A stretch of DNA of 39,564 nt from an uncultured Nitrospira sp. (GCA_902500755.1 CABVRV010000028.1:1-39564), one strand, 5' to 3'. Shown: positions 1 to 8,391, counted from the stretch's first letter. Translations and numbers: made by a program. The notes: generated by a model from the letters alone, not told the origin.

Positions 1-6
1 CTTCGT

Positions 7-1485
7 TCATTCCCAGGCTTTCCTTCCCTGCTTCAGCAAGGTCTTGAACAAGGATTTCATGTCCTTGCGGACATCTTTGCGTCGTTGGCGTTGGCGTTCG
101 ACCATGCGTCCTGCGACAAATCCAGAGCGGACGTGGGTCGAGTATTTGAGGAACTGCCGAACGTGACGTTCTGCTTGAATCGCATCCTGGTGGATCCCCA
201 ACAGATCTTGGAGTGCACGAGCGGCCTTGATGAAACGGAGGGCTGGTTTCCCTACCGAGGCGCGAGCCAATTCGGCGGCATAGCGGGCGCGTTTGGTCTT
301 GATCCTGATTTTGTGAAGCGCGACATCCGAGGGCGATGTTCTCAGCCGCCTGATCGCCTTGCGCAATTTCTTGAAGGCCTGCCTAGCGAGCTGGCGCACA
401 GTCAATGGAGACTCGATGACTGCAGGATCGTGTGCGGCTTGTTGCAATCGCCTGATGAGATCGAAGTATCGGGCGCTGGTGAGTTCACTTAGAACCATCT
501 GTTGGACGGCATCCCGTTGAGAACGAAGATGGGAGATGAAGGCAGCCAACAGCTTGCGATCTCGTGCGTCCAATCCAGAGGATTCCTCCATGAAATAGGC
601 AATCTGGACATCGAGATCGCGGGCTGTTCCCAACACTTCGCTCAACCAATCGAGTTCCTGGTCTAGTGATGCGACCCATGCCGACAACAGGATTGGACGA
701 GCTGTGCGAAGCACCGCCCGCAGGCGCCTTGTTGCGACGCGGATCTGATGCAGACTCTCGCTCTCCGTTCCGAGTCTCGTGCCGGGATCATGGGCGAGAA
801 ACCACCTGACGTGCCGTGTGAGTGCCCACGTCAAATGCCCAACCACCGGCGCCTTTGGGTCGGGTTGCGGTGCTGGGGTGGGAGCTTGCAGCGAGAGGGC
901 ACGAAAGAACTTGGGCCGTCCGTCATGGTCGGACGCGCCGGCTTCGCGCATCTGTTGTTCAAGGGAACGAACTGCAGCCTCATTACCCTGTCGTTGTTCT
1001 ATTTCGAGCTCGCGAAACTGCCGAATGGTTCGACCGTTTTTGATGACCGACACCGTGTCGAGAGCGATCTCAGCGACTGCAACTCGGCCATGGCGCACCA
1101 GCAGGCCGGTCCGCCAGACTCGCAGTGTCACGACGGGTAGGAGTTTCCGATGCTCAAGAGGAACAACCAGTAACCCACGTAACGTGGCAGGTGGATCGGA
1201 CTGGTCGCCGGCCACCTCAACTTCCTGCCGATCCTCCCCCAATGGAATTTTAAGCTGCCATACGTGTTTTCCTCGCTCGATGCGATGACGCAAGGTAATC
1301 CGCGCATGGGCCAAATCATAGGCGATCGTGTCGTAATAGGTCGAGATCAGCAGTCGTCGAGGCAGTGGAATGCCGGGTAACCGAGGTAGCTGAAAGTTGG
1401 AGTCAACGGCCAGTTTGATCTCACGCTCGGCTTGAGATGAGATCGTGGAACGTTGTTGAGAAGGAGTTGAGAGGAGTCGAGCCAT
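7..1485 (-). CDS. CYTH and CHAD domain protein (triphosphatase-like, polyphosphate-associated)
   Basis: This 492-residue protein has an N-terminal CYTH domain and a C-terminal CHAD domain. The CYTH signature ExExK is visible as EREIKLAV near residues 20-27, followed by alternating charged strands to about residue 190. The CHAD part starts near residue 215 and is helical and very rich in Arg and His (for example HQIRVATRRLRAVLR and HKIRIKTKRARYAAE), as expected for a domain that binds polyphosphate. CYTH enzymes commonly hydrolyse inorganic triphosphate; CHAD domains are known to localise to polyphosphate granules. Polyphosphate kinase lies 3.4 kb away, which fits a role in polyphosphate metabolism. 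A CBS-domain gene lies upstream on the same strand. The ATG at 1485 places the ExExK motif about 20 residues in, which is normal. The family call is secure; the substrate is inferred. Confidence 0.9.
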   Translation of the reverse strand: MARLLSTPSQQRSTISSQAEREIKLAVDSNFQLPRLPGIPLPRRLLISTYYDTIAYDLAHARITLRHRIERGKHVWQLKIPLGEDRQEVEVAGDQSDPPATLRGLLVVPLEHRKLLPVVTLRVWRTGLLVRHGRVAVAEIALDTVSVIKNGRTIRQFRELEIEQRQGNEAAVRSLEQQMREAGASDHDGRPKFFRALSLQAPTPAPQPDPKAPVVGHLTWALTRHVRWFLAHDPGTRLGTESESLHQIRVATRRLRAVLRTARPILLSAWVASLDQELDWLSEVLGTARDLDVQIAYFMEESSGLDARDRKLLAAFISHLRSQRDAVQQMVLSELTSARYFDLIRRLQQAAHDPAVIESPLTVRQLARQAFKKLRKAIRRLRTSPSDVALHKIRIKTKRARYAAELARASVGKPALRFIKAARALQDLLGIHQDAIQAERHVRQFLKYSTHVRSGFVAGRMVERQRQRRKDVRKDMKSLFKTLLKQGRKAWE

Positions 1486-1656
1486 CGTAGGACCTGTATG
1501 GAGGACGGAGAGGGCCTACTTCTAAACGCCTGTAGGCAGGAATTGCAACCCCTGCTGAGTCGGGAGGAATACGTCAGTTGGTTGCTCACGAGATGGGTGA
1601 TTGGGAAGGGAGGGCGAGGAGCTATCTCATCAAGGAAGCGCTATCTCAACGCGAGC

Positions 1657-2040
1657 CTAAAATTCATCGATAGAGACTGGTCGGAGAAAATCACGGACCG
1701 ATACCAGACCGACGAGCGCACCCTCTTTGGTCACGCCGAGGTGGAGCGTACGATGCCTGTCCATGAGATCCGCAGCTTCCGTCAATGGCCGCCGCTCCTC
1801 GATGCCTGGGATCGGGCTGCTCATGATTTCTTCAATCGGCACGAAATACGCGGCTTTCTCCGCTCCAACGAACTTTTTGACGATATCTGATTCGGTCACG
1901 ATGCCGATGATCCTGGCTTGACGCGCGACGAGCACACTCTCAACATTGCAGGCTCTCATTAACTTCGCCGTTTCGACGACCGAGGTGCCGACGTCAACCG
2001 TCACCATTTCTTTCTGCATCAAATTGCCGACTGTCACCAT
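1657..2040 (-). CDS. CBS domain-pair protein
   Basis: A 127-residue protein made of two CBS motifs and nothing else (VGNLMQKEMVTVDVGTSV..., then IEEIMSSPIPGIEERRPLTEA...). Each repeat shows the typical pattern in which a M-x-x-x-x-x-V segment is followed by a helix and GIVTESDIV or GLVSVRDFL strands. Such stand-alone Bateman modules bind adenine nucleotides and act as energy or ligand sensors. The ATG is preceded by AAGGAGG with ideal spacing. The CYTH-CHAD gene follows after 171 bp, so the two may be co-transcribed. Its upstream region contains weak 11-bp-phased heptamers (see findings). The partner it regulates cannot be read from sequence. Confidence 0.9.
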   Translation of the reverse strand: MVTVGNLMQKEMVTVDVGTSVVETAKLMRACNVESVLVARQARIIGIVTESDIVKKFVGAEKAAYFVPIEEIMSSPIPGIEERRPLTEAADLMDRHRTLHLGVTKEGALVGLVSVRDFLRPVSIDEF

Positions 2041-2301
2041 GGGATCCTCCTTTTAATATTTATATTGGCCTCAAGGTACCAAGCGTCCGTTGCACCGGCG
2101 TTAGGTGGCGATTACAGGTCGGTAAACTTTTCGCGTGAAGAGATGTCACACGGTATTTACGATTCGGCAATGAGGCAGTGACTTACACAAGGCACATCTC
2201 TTCAATGCGGCAAAACGTTCCCCTCATGATCGATCAGGGTCACGACTTCAAGATGATGAAGAAGGATTCCTGTCGATTAGGAAGGTAAGGAGGTGCACAT
2301 T

Positions 2302-2415
2302 ATGGTTACCGAGCTACAGATGGGGTGTTCGCTCGCGAGATCCATCATGGTCCGCTTGGCCATCATCGTGATACGTGTCTGTGGCATGTTCGTCAGACTA
2401 AGACCAGCTCGCTGA
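2302..2415 (+). CDS. Possible 37-residue small protein
   Basis: The reading frame starts at an ATG that follows AAGGAGGTG with a six-base spacer, one of the best ribosome-binding sites in the window. The product is 37 residues with a hydrophobic middle (MVRLAIIVIRVCGMFV) and a basic end (RLRPAR). It resembles no family known to me. It could equally be the surviving 5' end of a decayed gene, since the following 300 bp are full of stops. The ribosome-binding site is the main support. Confidence 0.25.
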   Translation: MVTELQMGCSLARSIMVRLAIIVIRVCGMFVRLRPAR

Positions 2416-2543
2416 AGTCCCCGAGCGTACCCTCTAGACATGAAGCATCACGCTGTATCCTACAGCACGCAGGAAGCCAGTCGTTGATTACAAGTCGAAC
2501 GAGTTTGCTAGTGGAACCATGGGGATCGTGCGCTCGCGGTGTG

Positions 2544-2723
2544 TCAAGGAGGCGTCGCTGTCAACGTCGATACCAACACAAAGCGTATTCTTGAGGCGAA
2601 AGCTCCGATCGGGTTAACCGAGATGAATTCCTTGAATCGCCGACGATGGATTCGGCTTCCAAGCGAAAGCCGGTAGGGCAAGTTTGCCTCTAATCCGGCT
2701 CCCGCCTGTCCATTGCCGTGCAC
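2544..2723 (-). CDS. Possible 59-residue protein downstream of the 27-residue microprotein
   Basis: A GTG-initiated frame of 59 codons begins eight bases after AAAGGAGGG and runs to a TGA at 2544. It lies 43 bp downstream of the 27-residue ORF on the same strand. The translation has no recognisable domain (GNGQAGAGLEANLPYRLSLG... in the first third, basic in the middle). An overlapping plus-strand frame without a good start is just as protein-like, so this call is weak and rests on the ribosome-binding site and tandem position. Confidence 0.15.
   Translation of the reverse strand: MHGNGQAGAGLEANLPYRLSLGSRIHRRRFKEFISVNPIGAFASRIRFVLVSTLTATPP
2653..2700. other. Two mutually exclusive hairpins
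   Basis: CGGCTT at 2653-2658 can pair with AAGCCG at 2667-2672. The overlapping AGCCGG at 2668-2673 can instead pair with CCGGCT at 2695-2700, enclosing a second stem (GGGCA with TGCCT). Only one of the two can form at a time, which is the geometry of an attenuator or riboswitch. No U-tract follows on either strand, and no riboswitch consensus known to me matches. Confidence 0.25.
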
Positions 2724-2766
2724 TTCTGAATCTCCCTCCTTTCTGAGATCAATACGAGCACCTCAC

Positions 2767-2850
2767 TTACTCTCGCCACGCAGCGACCATTGAATACATC
2801 ACTGTCACAATGGCGCTTATCAGGATCACCTCGATCATCCATGTCGTCAT
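2767..2850 (-). CDS. 27-residue single-span membrane microprotein
   Basis: The frame encodes MTTWMIEVILISAIVTVMYS followed by MVAAWRE and a TAA stop. It is almost wholly hydrophobic, with one predicted transmembrane helix ending in a charged WRE tail. The ATG is preceded by GGAAGGAGGTGAAGAGCG, which contains the full AAGGAGGTG anti-16S complement with seven-base spacing. In size and build it resembles accessory subunits such as KdpF, CydX or CcoQ, but the sequence matches none of them to my eye, and no partner complex is encoded next to it. It is too short for standard gene finders. Confidence 0.45.
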   Translation of the reverse strand: MTTWMIEVILISAIVTVMYSMVAAWRE

Positions 2851-3073
2851 CGCTCTTCACCTCCTTCCATGTTAGGCCAGCTCCATGGCAATTAGTAGTT
2901 TGTTCTCCATTGACATGGTGCAATTCTATCGAAGCGTTGTTTCTTCTTAGTTACAATTGTGCCAATTGTGTGTAAAGAACTATGCGGTGGGCGTGAGGGG
3001 TAGAAAGCGAAGTAACCTCCCGGGTCTAGGATACTTGGGGAGCTCCTAAGGAATGGCGGCGATGATAGCCAAC

Positions 3074-3271
3074 CTAGCGGATACATGTGGATAGGACTGA
3101 GTCATTCGCGTCCCGGTTCGCTATATCGAGATGAGCTGTGAGTATCGCTGCCCCTCCTGACCGGTTCGCCGGAAGCGCGTTTTGCGAGAGTTGTGCGCGA
3201 AGATCTTTGATGCCGAGCAAACGCATAATGATGAACAATGTAAGTCTTTTCAGGATGCCATGATAACCCAT
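3074..3271 (-). CDS. Possible 65-residue small protein
   Basis: A 65-codon frame starts at an ATG with AAAGGAG seven bases upstream. The N-terminus is an amphipathic or hydrophobic stretch (GILKRLTLFIIMRLLGI). The rest is polar and unrecognised. The same frame is open 24 codons further upstream, so the ribosome-binding site is what decides this start. It could be a genuine small protein or a remnant. Confidence 0.3.
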   Translation of the reverse strand: MGYHGILKRLTLFIIMRLLGIKDLRAQLSQNALPANRSGGAAILTAHLDIANRDANDSVLSTCIR

Positions 3272-3861
3272 AGAGAAACTCCTTTCGTCCAGAACGTCGT
3301 TCAGAAGCCGGACGTCAATGCTATTCATGGCCTTGCCAGTCAAGGCATAGAGGCAGTGGGCGGTAAATTCTCAAAGCAAGGATATGATTGGCGTGTTACA
3401 AACCGGTTGCGGAGCCGTAAAGTTCGGGTTAAGAGAGCATAAAAACTTGCCCGGTGGCCTCCCATCGCTTGTGCGTTCAGAGGCTAGTTCGTCGAGTTCC
3501 GTTGCCTATTCGAGCCGCGCGCCGGTTTTCTGCGACGGACGCCAGCCTTGGAACAACCGCCAGCTCGGCGATACGCGTGTCTCGACCAGCGCCCGGCCCA
3601 CAGGGAACATGGATGAGCGGAAGGGACGAGAATTATACGTGTCCGGAATCATGGCCTCTACCATCTCTATGAATGTGCGGCTGTTGGGAGAAGCAGAGGG
3701 TGAGGCATTGACGTTCAATGGAAGTTACGAGAGCGTTAACATCTCGACACATTTTCGCGTGTACGTTTTGGGCAAGTCTACGAGGACAGTCTGACTCAGG
3801 CTCTAAGGTCTAGTGCGATGATTCGCGAATCGGCGGGAGCAATATGGATGGTTGAGGCCAA

Positions 3862-4512
3862 TCACTCGAATTCCTCCCACCCACTCAAGCGCGTGCCGAA
3901 GACCAAGGTGCGGTGATTGGTGGAAACTACAATAAGGCCGTTTTCGTTATCGACTCCCACGATGCGCTCGTGGACACCTAACGGCTTTGAGGCGAAACCG
4001 CCGAGAAGTGGCGTGAACCCTACCAATCGCTCATCCGTGATGAAGACGGCCCCATAGTCATTGCTGTGGAAGCGCGCGACTTTTTCCCGCATCCCCAATG
4101 GTTCCTCAAACCACAAGCCATTGACGCCTCGAAATCCGTATAGATGCCGATCCGTTCTGATGAGACTGAAGCTTGGGAAGATCTTCCGCTCGAGGACTTT
4201 TTCATTCACATCCAGTTCTTTCTTGCTCCAGGTTAGTGCTCGGCTTGAAAACCCTAAGAGCCGACGAGACGTCACGACGATGCCATTGATCCCATTCGTG
4301 CCGGTACTGATTACCACCTCTTGAGCTCCCAACGGTATCTCTCTCCGACCACTCAGTTGACTGGTCGCAACGGCTTGACCAGACTCCAGCCACAGCGTCA
4401 CTTCAGACCGGAGCTCTGACCCTGTGACGCCTTGCGAAAGGAGCCAGATCAAGGCCGAATAGGCGAAGAAGCATAGCCGAACCGGGGAGAGAAGGATTCC
4501 GAATGTGTTCAT
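3862..4512 (-). CDS. Secreted protein with exact 39-residue repeats (unknown function)
   Basis: A 216-residue protein with an N-terminal hydrophobic segment (about residues 10-30) that looks like a signal peptide or anchor. The rest is made of repeats. The motif T-x-x-x-x-L-x-G/F-F occurs at residues 81 (TSRRLLGF), 120 (TDRHLYGF), 159 (TDERLVGF) and 198 (TNHRTLVF), exactly 39 residues apart. Between them a second motif recurs: PLGAQEV, LDVNEKV, PLGMREKV and PLGVHERI. Repeats of this length rich in beta strands suggest propeller blades or a beta-solenoid. I know no named family for it. It is divergent from ppk1 and shares the intergenic region that contains the Pho-box-like repeats. The ATG at 4512 fits the signal segment. 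Confidence 0.75.
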   Translation of the reverse strand: MNTFGILLSPVRLCFFAYSALIWLLSQGVTGSELRSEVTLWLESGQAVATSQLSGRREIPLGAQEVVISTGTNGINGIVVTSRRLLGFSSRALTWSKKELDVNEKVLERKIFPSFSLIRTDRHLYGFRGVNGLWFEEPLGMREKVARFHSNDYGAVFITDERLVGFTPLLGGFASKPLGVHERIVGVDNENGLIVVSTNHRTLVFGTRLSGWEEFE

Positions 4513-4742
4513 GAATCCACCGGATAAATTGACTTACGAAGGACTCGTGGGTGGTTACTCTAACCAATCAGTGAACGATGAGTTCCAGCATAGCTTATCA
4601 AGCAACCGCGTAGAAGAGTGAGGGGCACGACGTTCTTCTTGAGATAGCTGGGCCGACCCACCATGACCGTGAATCAGAACGATGCAATCTGGGAATCCAA
4701 TGGAGAGGAGTGGCTGGGATCTTGGTAGAATACGAAGAGAAA

Positions 4743-4782
4743 TGTTACACATCTGTAACAGGCTCACAACAGCATTGTGACC
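4743..4782 (+). promoter_or_regulatory. Pho-box-like 11-bp repeats upstream of ppk1
   Basis: Four heptamers lie in tandem with four-base spacers: TGTTACA (4743), TGTAACA (4754), CACAACA (4765) and TGTGACC (4776). The 7+4 layout is that of PhoB binding sites, which are direct heptamer repeats every 11 bp. The site sits 68 bp before the ppk1 start codon and also upstream of the divergent repeat-protein gene, so it could control both. Confidence 0.6.
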
Positions 4783-4849
4783 TAGGTGGCATAGAGTCCT
4801 CCGGTTTTTGTGGTTCAAGCCGTAATCTCGCAATAGCGAAGGAGTTTCC

Positions 4850-6988
4850 ATGGTAGATCATTCTGCTGAACTGCGTGGTCCAGTTGTTGAAGGCGCGGAG
4901 GGAAGCGAGAAATCGATCCATTTCTTGAATCGTGAGATCAGCTGGCTGCGGTTCAATCTACGGGTCCTCGAAGAAGCCGAGGATAAACGGCATCCTCTCT
5001 TGGAACGAGTAAAGTTTCTGACTATCTTCGCCACAAACCTGGATGAGTTCTTCATGATTCGGCTGTCCGGTCTCCGTCGTCAAGTGGCGGCTGGGACGGG
5101 AGGAACGACACCGGACGGCATGACACCATCTGAGCAAATATTGGCGATCAACCGAGAGCTGAACGTTCAGTTTGAGCGATACGATAGGTGCTGGAAGCAG
5201 GACGTGTTACCAAGCTTGCGGGAAGCCGGTATCCGGATTCTGCATTATGTGGATTTGACGGCGAGGGAGCGAGACGCGATTCAGCAGTACTTTCAACGTG
5301 ACATCTTCCCAGTGCTCACTCCACTGGCATTTGATCCAACCCATCCCTTCCCGCATATCTCAAGTCTGAGTTTCAATCTTGCTGTGTTGGTAAAAGACCC
5401 TGAGCGTGGCGATTGTTTCGCACGGGTCAAAGTGCCGGATGTCTTTCCAAGACTGGTTCCCATTCCTACCGACAAAGATGTCGCCCTCCAGCAGCTGGGA
5501 CTGGGTGGGATGGGAAAAATTCAACAATTTGTGTGGCTAGAGGAAGTCATCGCTCATAACTTGGATGACCTCTTTCCAGGCCTGGAAGTGGGCGCCTCGT
5601 ACCCATTCCGTGTGACGAGAGATGCGGATGTGGCCATTGAGGAAGACGAAGCGTCTGATCTCATCGAGGCGATGGAGGAGCAGCTCGATCAGCGAGATTT
5701 CACCTCAGCCGTTCGATTGGAACTGGATGCGACGACACCGGAGCACATCCGTGAGATTCTGATGCGCAATCTTCAGTTACCACCGTACCTGGTCTACACG
5801 GGGGACAACCCGATCGGTATGGCAGGGATTCGCGAACTCTATGCGCTTGAACGTCCCGACATGAAGGATCCGCCGTTTTTGCCGTCTGTGCCGCCTTGCT
5901 TGAGCAAGTCGAACAATCTCTTAGCTGCTATCCGAGAACAGGATGTCCTCTTGTATCATCCCTACGACAGCTTCATGCCGATCGTAGAATTTCTACGAGA
6001 GGCCGCAAACGATCCGGATGTGCTCGCGATCAAGCAGACCCTCTATCGCGTCAACCCGAAATCCCCCATTGTCGATGCGCTCATGGAGGCACGCGTCAAC
6101 GGCAAGCAAGTTGCGGTCTTGGTCGAGCTCAAAGCGCGATTCGACGAAGAAAACAATATTGAATGGGCCAGGAAACTGGAAGATGAAGGTGTGCATGTTG
6201 TGTACGGGGTACGCGGCCTCAAGACGCATGCGAAGGTGTGTCTCATCGTCCGGCGGGAACCCGATGGGATCCGCCGCTACGTTCATCTCGGCACGGGAAA
6301 CTATAACGTGGTCACCAGTCGTATCTATACCGATTTGAGCTATTTCACGTGCGACCCCGCCATTAGCCACGATGTATCCGATCTATTCAACTCCTTGACC
6401 GGGTACGCCCGCAAAAATTCCTATTCCAAGCTCCTCGTCGCACCGACGATGCTGCGGCAGCAACTGCTTGATCGGATCGAGCGCGAGACGAGCCGGCATC
6501 GCCAGCACGGTGATGGATATATCGCCTTCAAGATGAACGCGTTGGTTGATACGCAGTGTATCCAGGCGCTCTACCACGCATCGCAAGCAGGAGTCAGGAT
6601 TGACCTTCAGGTGCGGGGCATTTGTTGTCTGCGACCGGGTCTCCCCGGGATCAGCGAAACCATCACTGTCACCTCAGTAGTCGGGCGTTTTCTGGAACAT
6701 GCGCGGATCTATTATTTTCGTCACGGTGGAGAGAATGAGGTGTTGATCGGGAGCGCTGATCTGATGCCGCGCAATCTTGATCATAGGGTAGAAATTCTCG
6801 TCCCCGTACAACATCCTCGCTGGCGCGAGATCATCATCAATGACATTCTCACGGTCGGGCTACGCGACAATGTGCAGGCAAGACGATTGCTCGCCGACGG
6901 GACGTATGAGCGAATCCATGCCGCAGCTGGTGAAGTCGCCGTGAATTCGCAGCAATGGCTGTTGGATCACTGGAAATCTCGATCATGA
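4850..6988 (+). CDS. ppk1: Polyphosphate kinase 1
   Basis: The enzyme reversibly transfers the gamma-phosphate of ATP to growing inorganic polyphosphate. The 712-residue length is normal for PPK1. The N-terminal domain begins with FLNREISWLRFN. The two phospholipase-D-like catalytic halves are complete: the histidine that becomes phosphorylated lies in KTHAK (His460), with HLGTGNYN shortly after. The second conserved histidine lies in RHGGENEVLIGSADLMPRN (His625). AAGGAG precedes the ATG by six bases. The upstream Pho-box-like repeats suggest induction under phosphate limitation. The neighbouring CYTH-CHAD protein and phosphatase fit a polyphosphate and phosphate-homeostasis locus. Intact, no anomalies. 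Confidence 0.98.
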   Translation: MVDHSAELRGPVVEGAEGSEKSIHFLNREISWLRFNLRVLEEAEDKRHPLLERVKFLTIFATNLDEFFMIRLSGLRRQVAAGTGGTTPDGMTPSEQILAINRELNVQFERYDRCWKQDVLPSLREAGIRILHYVDLTARERDAIQQYFQRDIFPVLTPLAFDPTHPFPHISSLSFNLAVLVKDPERGDCFARVKVPDVFPRLVPIPTDKDVALQQLGLGGMGKIQQFVWLEEVIAHNLDDLFPGLEVGASYPFRVTRDADVAIEEDEASDLIEAMEEQLDQRDFTSAVRLELDATTPEHIREILMRNLQLPPYLVYTGDNPIGMAGIRELYALERPDMKDPPFLPSVPPCLSKSNNLLAAIREQDVLLYHPYDSFMPIVEFLREAANDPDVLAIKQTLYRVNPKSPIVDALMEARVNGKQVAVLVELKARFDEENNIEWARKLEDEGVHVVYGVRGLKTHAKVCLIVRREPDGIRRYVHLGTGNYNVVTSRIYTDLSYFTCDPAISHDVSDLFNSLTGYARKNSYSKLLVAPTMLRQQLLDRIERETSRHRQHGDGYIAFKMNALVDTQCIQALYHASQAGVRIDLQVRGICCLRPGLPGISETITVTSVVGRFLEHARIYYFRHGGENEVLIGSADLMPRNLDHRVEILVPVQHPRWREIIINDILTVGLRDNVQARRLLADGTYERIHAAAGEVAVNSQQWLLDHWKSRS

Positions 6989-7149
6989 AAAGCTGCTTGG
7001 AGGCTGGCGGGGCGTATCCTGATGGGACTTCTCCATGTGACAGTCCTGACACACGGGAAATGGCAATAACAGTTATGATCCATGACGATTGGTGGATAGC
7101 ATGAAATACTCACGGCCATCTGTTTCGCATGGCTCCACGTCATCTCTCT

Positions 7150-8274
7150 TTAGTGCTGATTCAGCGGGAGAAATGACACGGCGATGGAAAGCGCGATCAA
7201 AATGATAATGATCCACTCAAGAACTTCCATCCGCCTGGTGCCGGCCCGGTCCGACATCTTGCTGTAAATACTTTCCAGAGTCTGCAGCTTTCGAAGGATG
7301 CTCGCGTCCCAGGCTTCCAGATGGAATCGTTGCGAAGCGAGGCGATACACACGCGCCAGATATTGATCACCAAGCAGCTTCAGGGTATTGGTCACGCGCT
7401 CGAAGATTAAGGCGCTATCGACTTGGAGCTGAGCGATGTGTGTCATGTCTTTTTCGTGGGAGCCGGGGAGGGACAAGCGTCGCGGCTTTCGAGTCAAAGC
7501 TTCGTAGCCCTCGTCCAAGGCCCGATCGAGCTGTTCGTCAAGTATCCGCATCTCCAGCAATTCCACATTGGCGAATTCCAGCACCGCACGGACATCGTCC
7601 ATTTCCTTCCCGAACAAGACTGCGGAGTGCCAGTCGATGATGGCTGCGTCTTCTTGCCCGAACGAGATTCGACACGACACTGCATCGGCTACTTCCTGCT
7701 CCGAGAACGGAGTGCGTTCGGCCCGCAGAATCTGAGCCAAGTCAGTCTCATGGCTCATCCATAACGGAGGTGTCTCCGGTACAGAGGACTCGATCGAGAA
7801 CAGAATGTAGTCCTCCACGTCCTCTGCAATGGCTGGCCGCTCGATGGCGGGGCCTAGCGCCCGAACCAGCTGTTCCACGCGGGCGCGCGACTCGGTCAGC
7901 AATCGTTCGTTCTCGTAGAGCGCCCCGCTCAACTCCAGCAGCCGATCGAACGGCCCATCGAGAGAGAAGCGATAGGTGATGGTGACTGCCCCGAAGTCAT
8001 ACGCCATGACTTCGATCATAGGACTCGCTTGATACCGACTGATGTCGAACACGCTCCCTTCCTGCACGAGTCGCAAAGGAGCCGGCCGATACTCGAAGTA
8101 CTGAGGCGCTCTGGTTTTATGGCGCAGGCGCCCTCGTTCCGCCCCGGCGATGATCCGTTGTTCCGCATCCGTTAAGTTGATAGAGAGTCCGACATCATAG
8201 GCGAAGAGTGCGAAACAGGTCCCTTTAGTGATGGTGACATCTTCCGGCATAGAGGTGTCTTTGCAAGTCATCAT
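7150..8274 (-). CDS. DUF155 (RMD1/RMND1-type) membrane protein
   Basis: A 374-residue protein with a soluble N-terminal alpha/beta part, a central helical segment and one C-terminal transmembrane helix preceded by RRMEVLEWIIIILIALSIAV. That ending, together with the W-x-x-x-x-x-F-x-x-E segment and the coiled helix before it (LEFANVELLEMRILDEQLD), is the pattern of DUF155, the family of yeast RMD1 and mitochondrial RMND1. Bacterial members are tail-anchored inner-membrane proteins of unknown role. It is divergent from phoX, and the Pho-box-like site between them may serve both. The start could be either of two adjacent ATGs (8274 or 8271). Confidence 0.75.
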   Translation of the reverse strand: MMTCKDTSMPEDVTITKGTCFALFAYDVGLSINLTDAEQRIIAGAERGRLRHKTRAPQYFEYRPAPLRLVQEGSVFDISRYQASPMIEVMAYDFGAVTITYRFSLDGPFDRLLELSGALYENERLLTESRARVEQLVRALGPAIERPAIAEDVEDYILFSIESSVPETPPLWMSHETDLAQILRAERTPFSEQEVADAVSCRISFGQEDAAIIDWHSAVLFGKEMDDVRAVLEFANVELLEMRILDEQLDRALDEGYEALTRKPRRLSLPGSHEKDMTHIAQLQVDSALIFERVTNTLKLLGDQYLARVYRLASQRFHLEAWDASILRKLQTLESIYSKMSDRAGTRRMEVLEWIIIILIALSIAVSFLPLNQH

Positions 8275-8351
8275 ACCAGCTTTTTCTCTTCTGCTGATTG
8301 ATAGTCAACCTGATCGTCTGGCGGAAGCCTTAGTAGTCCATACCCGCGAGT

Positions 8352-8391
8352 GTTAACGAAATCGTTACCAGTTTTTCACCGACCTGTAACG
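8352..8391 (+). promoter_or_regulatory. Pho-box-like 11-bp repeats upstream of phoX
   Basis: Heptamers GTTAACG (8352), CGTTACC (8363), TTTCACC (8374) and TGTAACG (8385) are separated by four bases each, an exact 11-bp period. The site lies 90 bp upstream of the phosphatase start codon and 78 bp upstream of the divergent DUF155 gene. A PhoX phosphatase is a classic Pho-regulon member, which strengthens the assignment. Confidence 0.65.

Larger units (their letters stand above)
2041..3861. other. 1.8-kb region of low coding content with short SD-led ORFs
   Basis: No ORF here resembles a protein family I recognise, and none of the longer frames has normal codon use. The region does contain several short reading frames with very good Shine-Dalgarno sequences (listed separately), a perfect inverted repeat GCTGTA-TCC-TACAGC at 2452-2466, and a pair of mutually exclusive hairpins at 2653-2700. 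It may be decayed genes plus small-protein genes. The part from about 3440 to 3860 shows nothing that I can support. Confidence 0.5.

Noticed and set aside
1498-1890. A 130-codon plus-strand frame opposite the CBS-domain gene
   Set aside because: Its second half is the antisense of CBS coding sequence, and the first half has no family resemblance.
2661-2700. Resemblance to a cyclic-di-GMP riboswitch (GGTAGGGCAA-type words)
   Set aside because: The order of the conserved segments is wrong and the second helix is missing, so only alternative hairpins are reported.
2690-2923. A 77-codon minus-strand frame over the 27-residue microprotein
   Set aside because: Its start has no ribosome-binding site and its translation is unstructured, whereas the microprotein in another frame has an ideal site.
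3384-3794. A 136-codon plus-strand frame in the gene-poor region
   Set aside because: Low-complexity Ser/Arg-rich translation, no ribosome-binding site and no recognisable motif.
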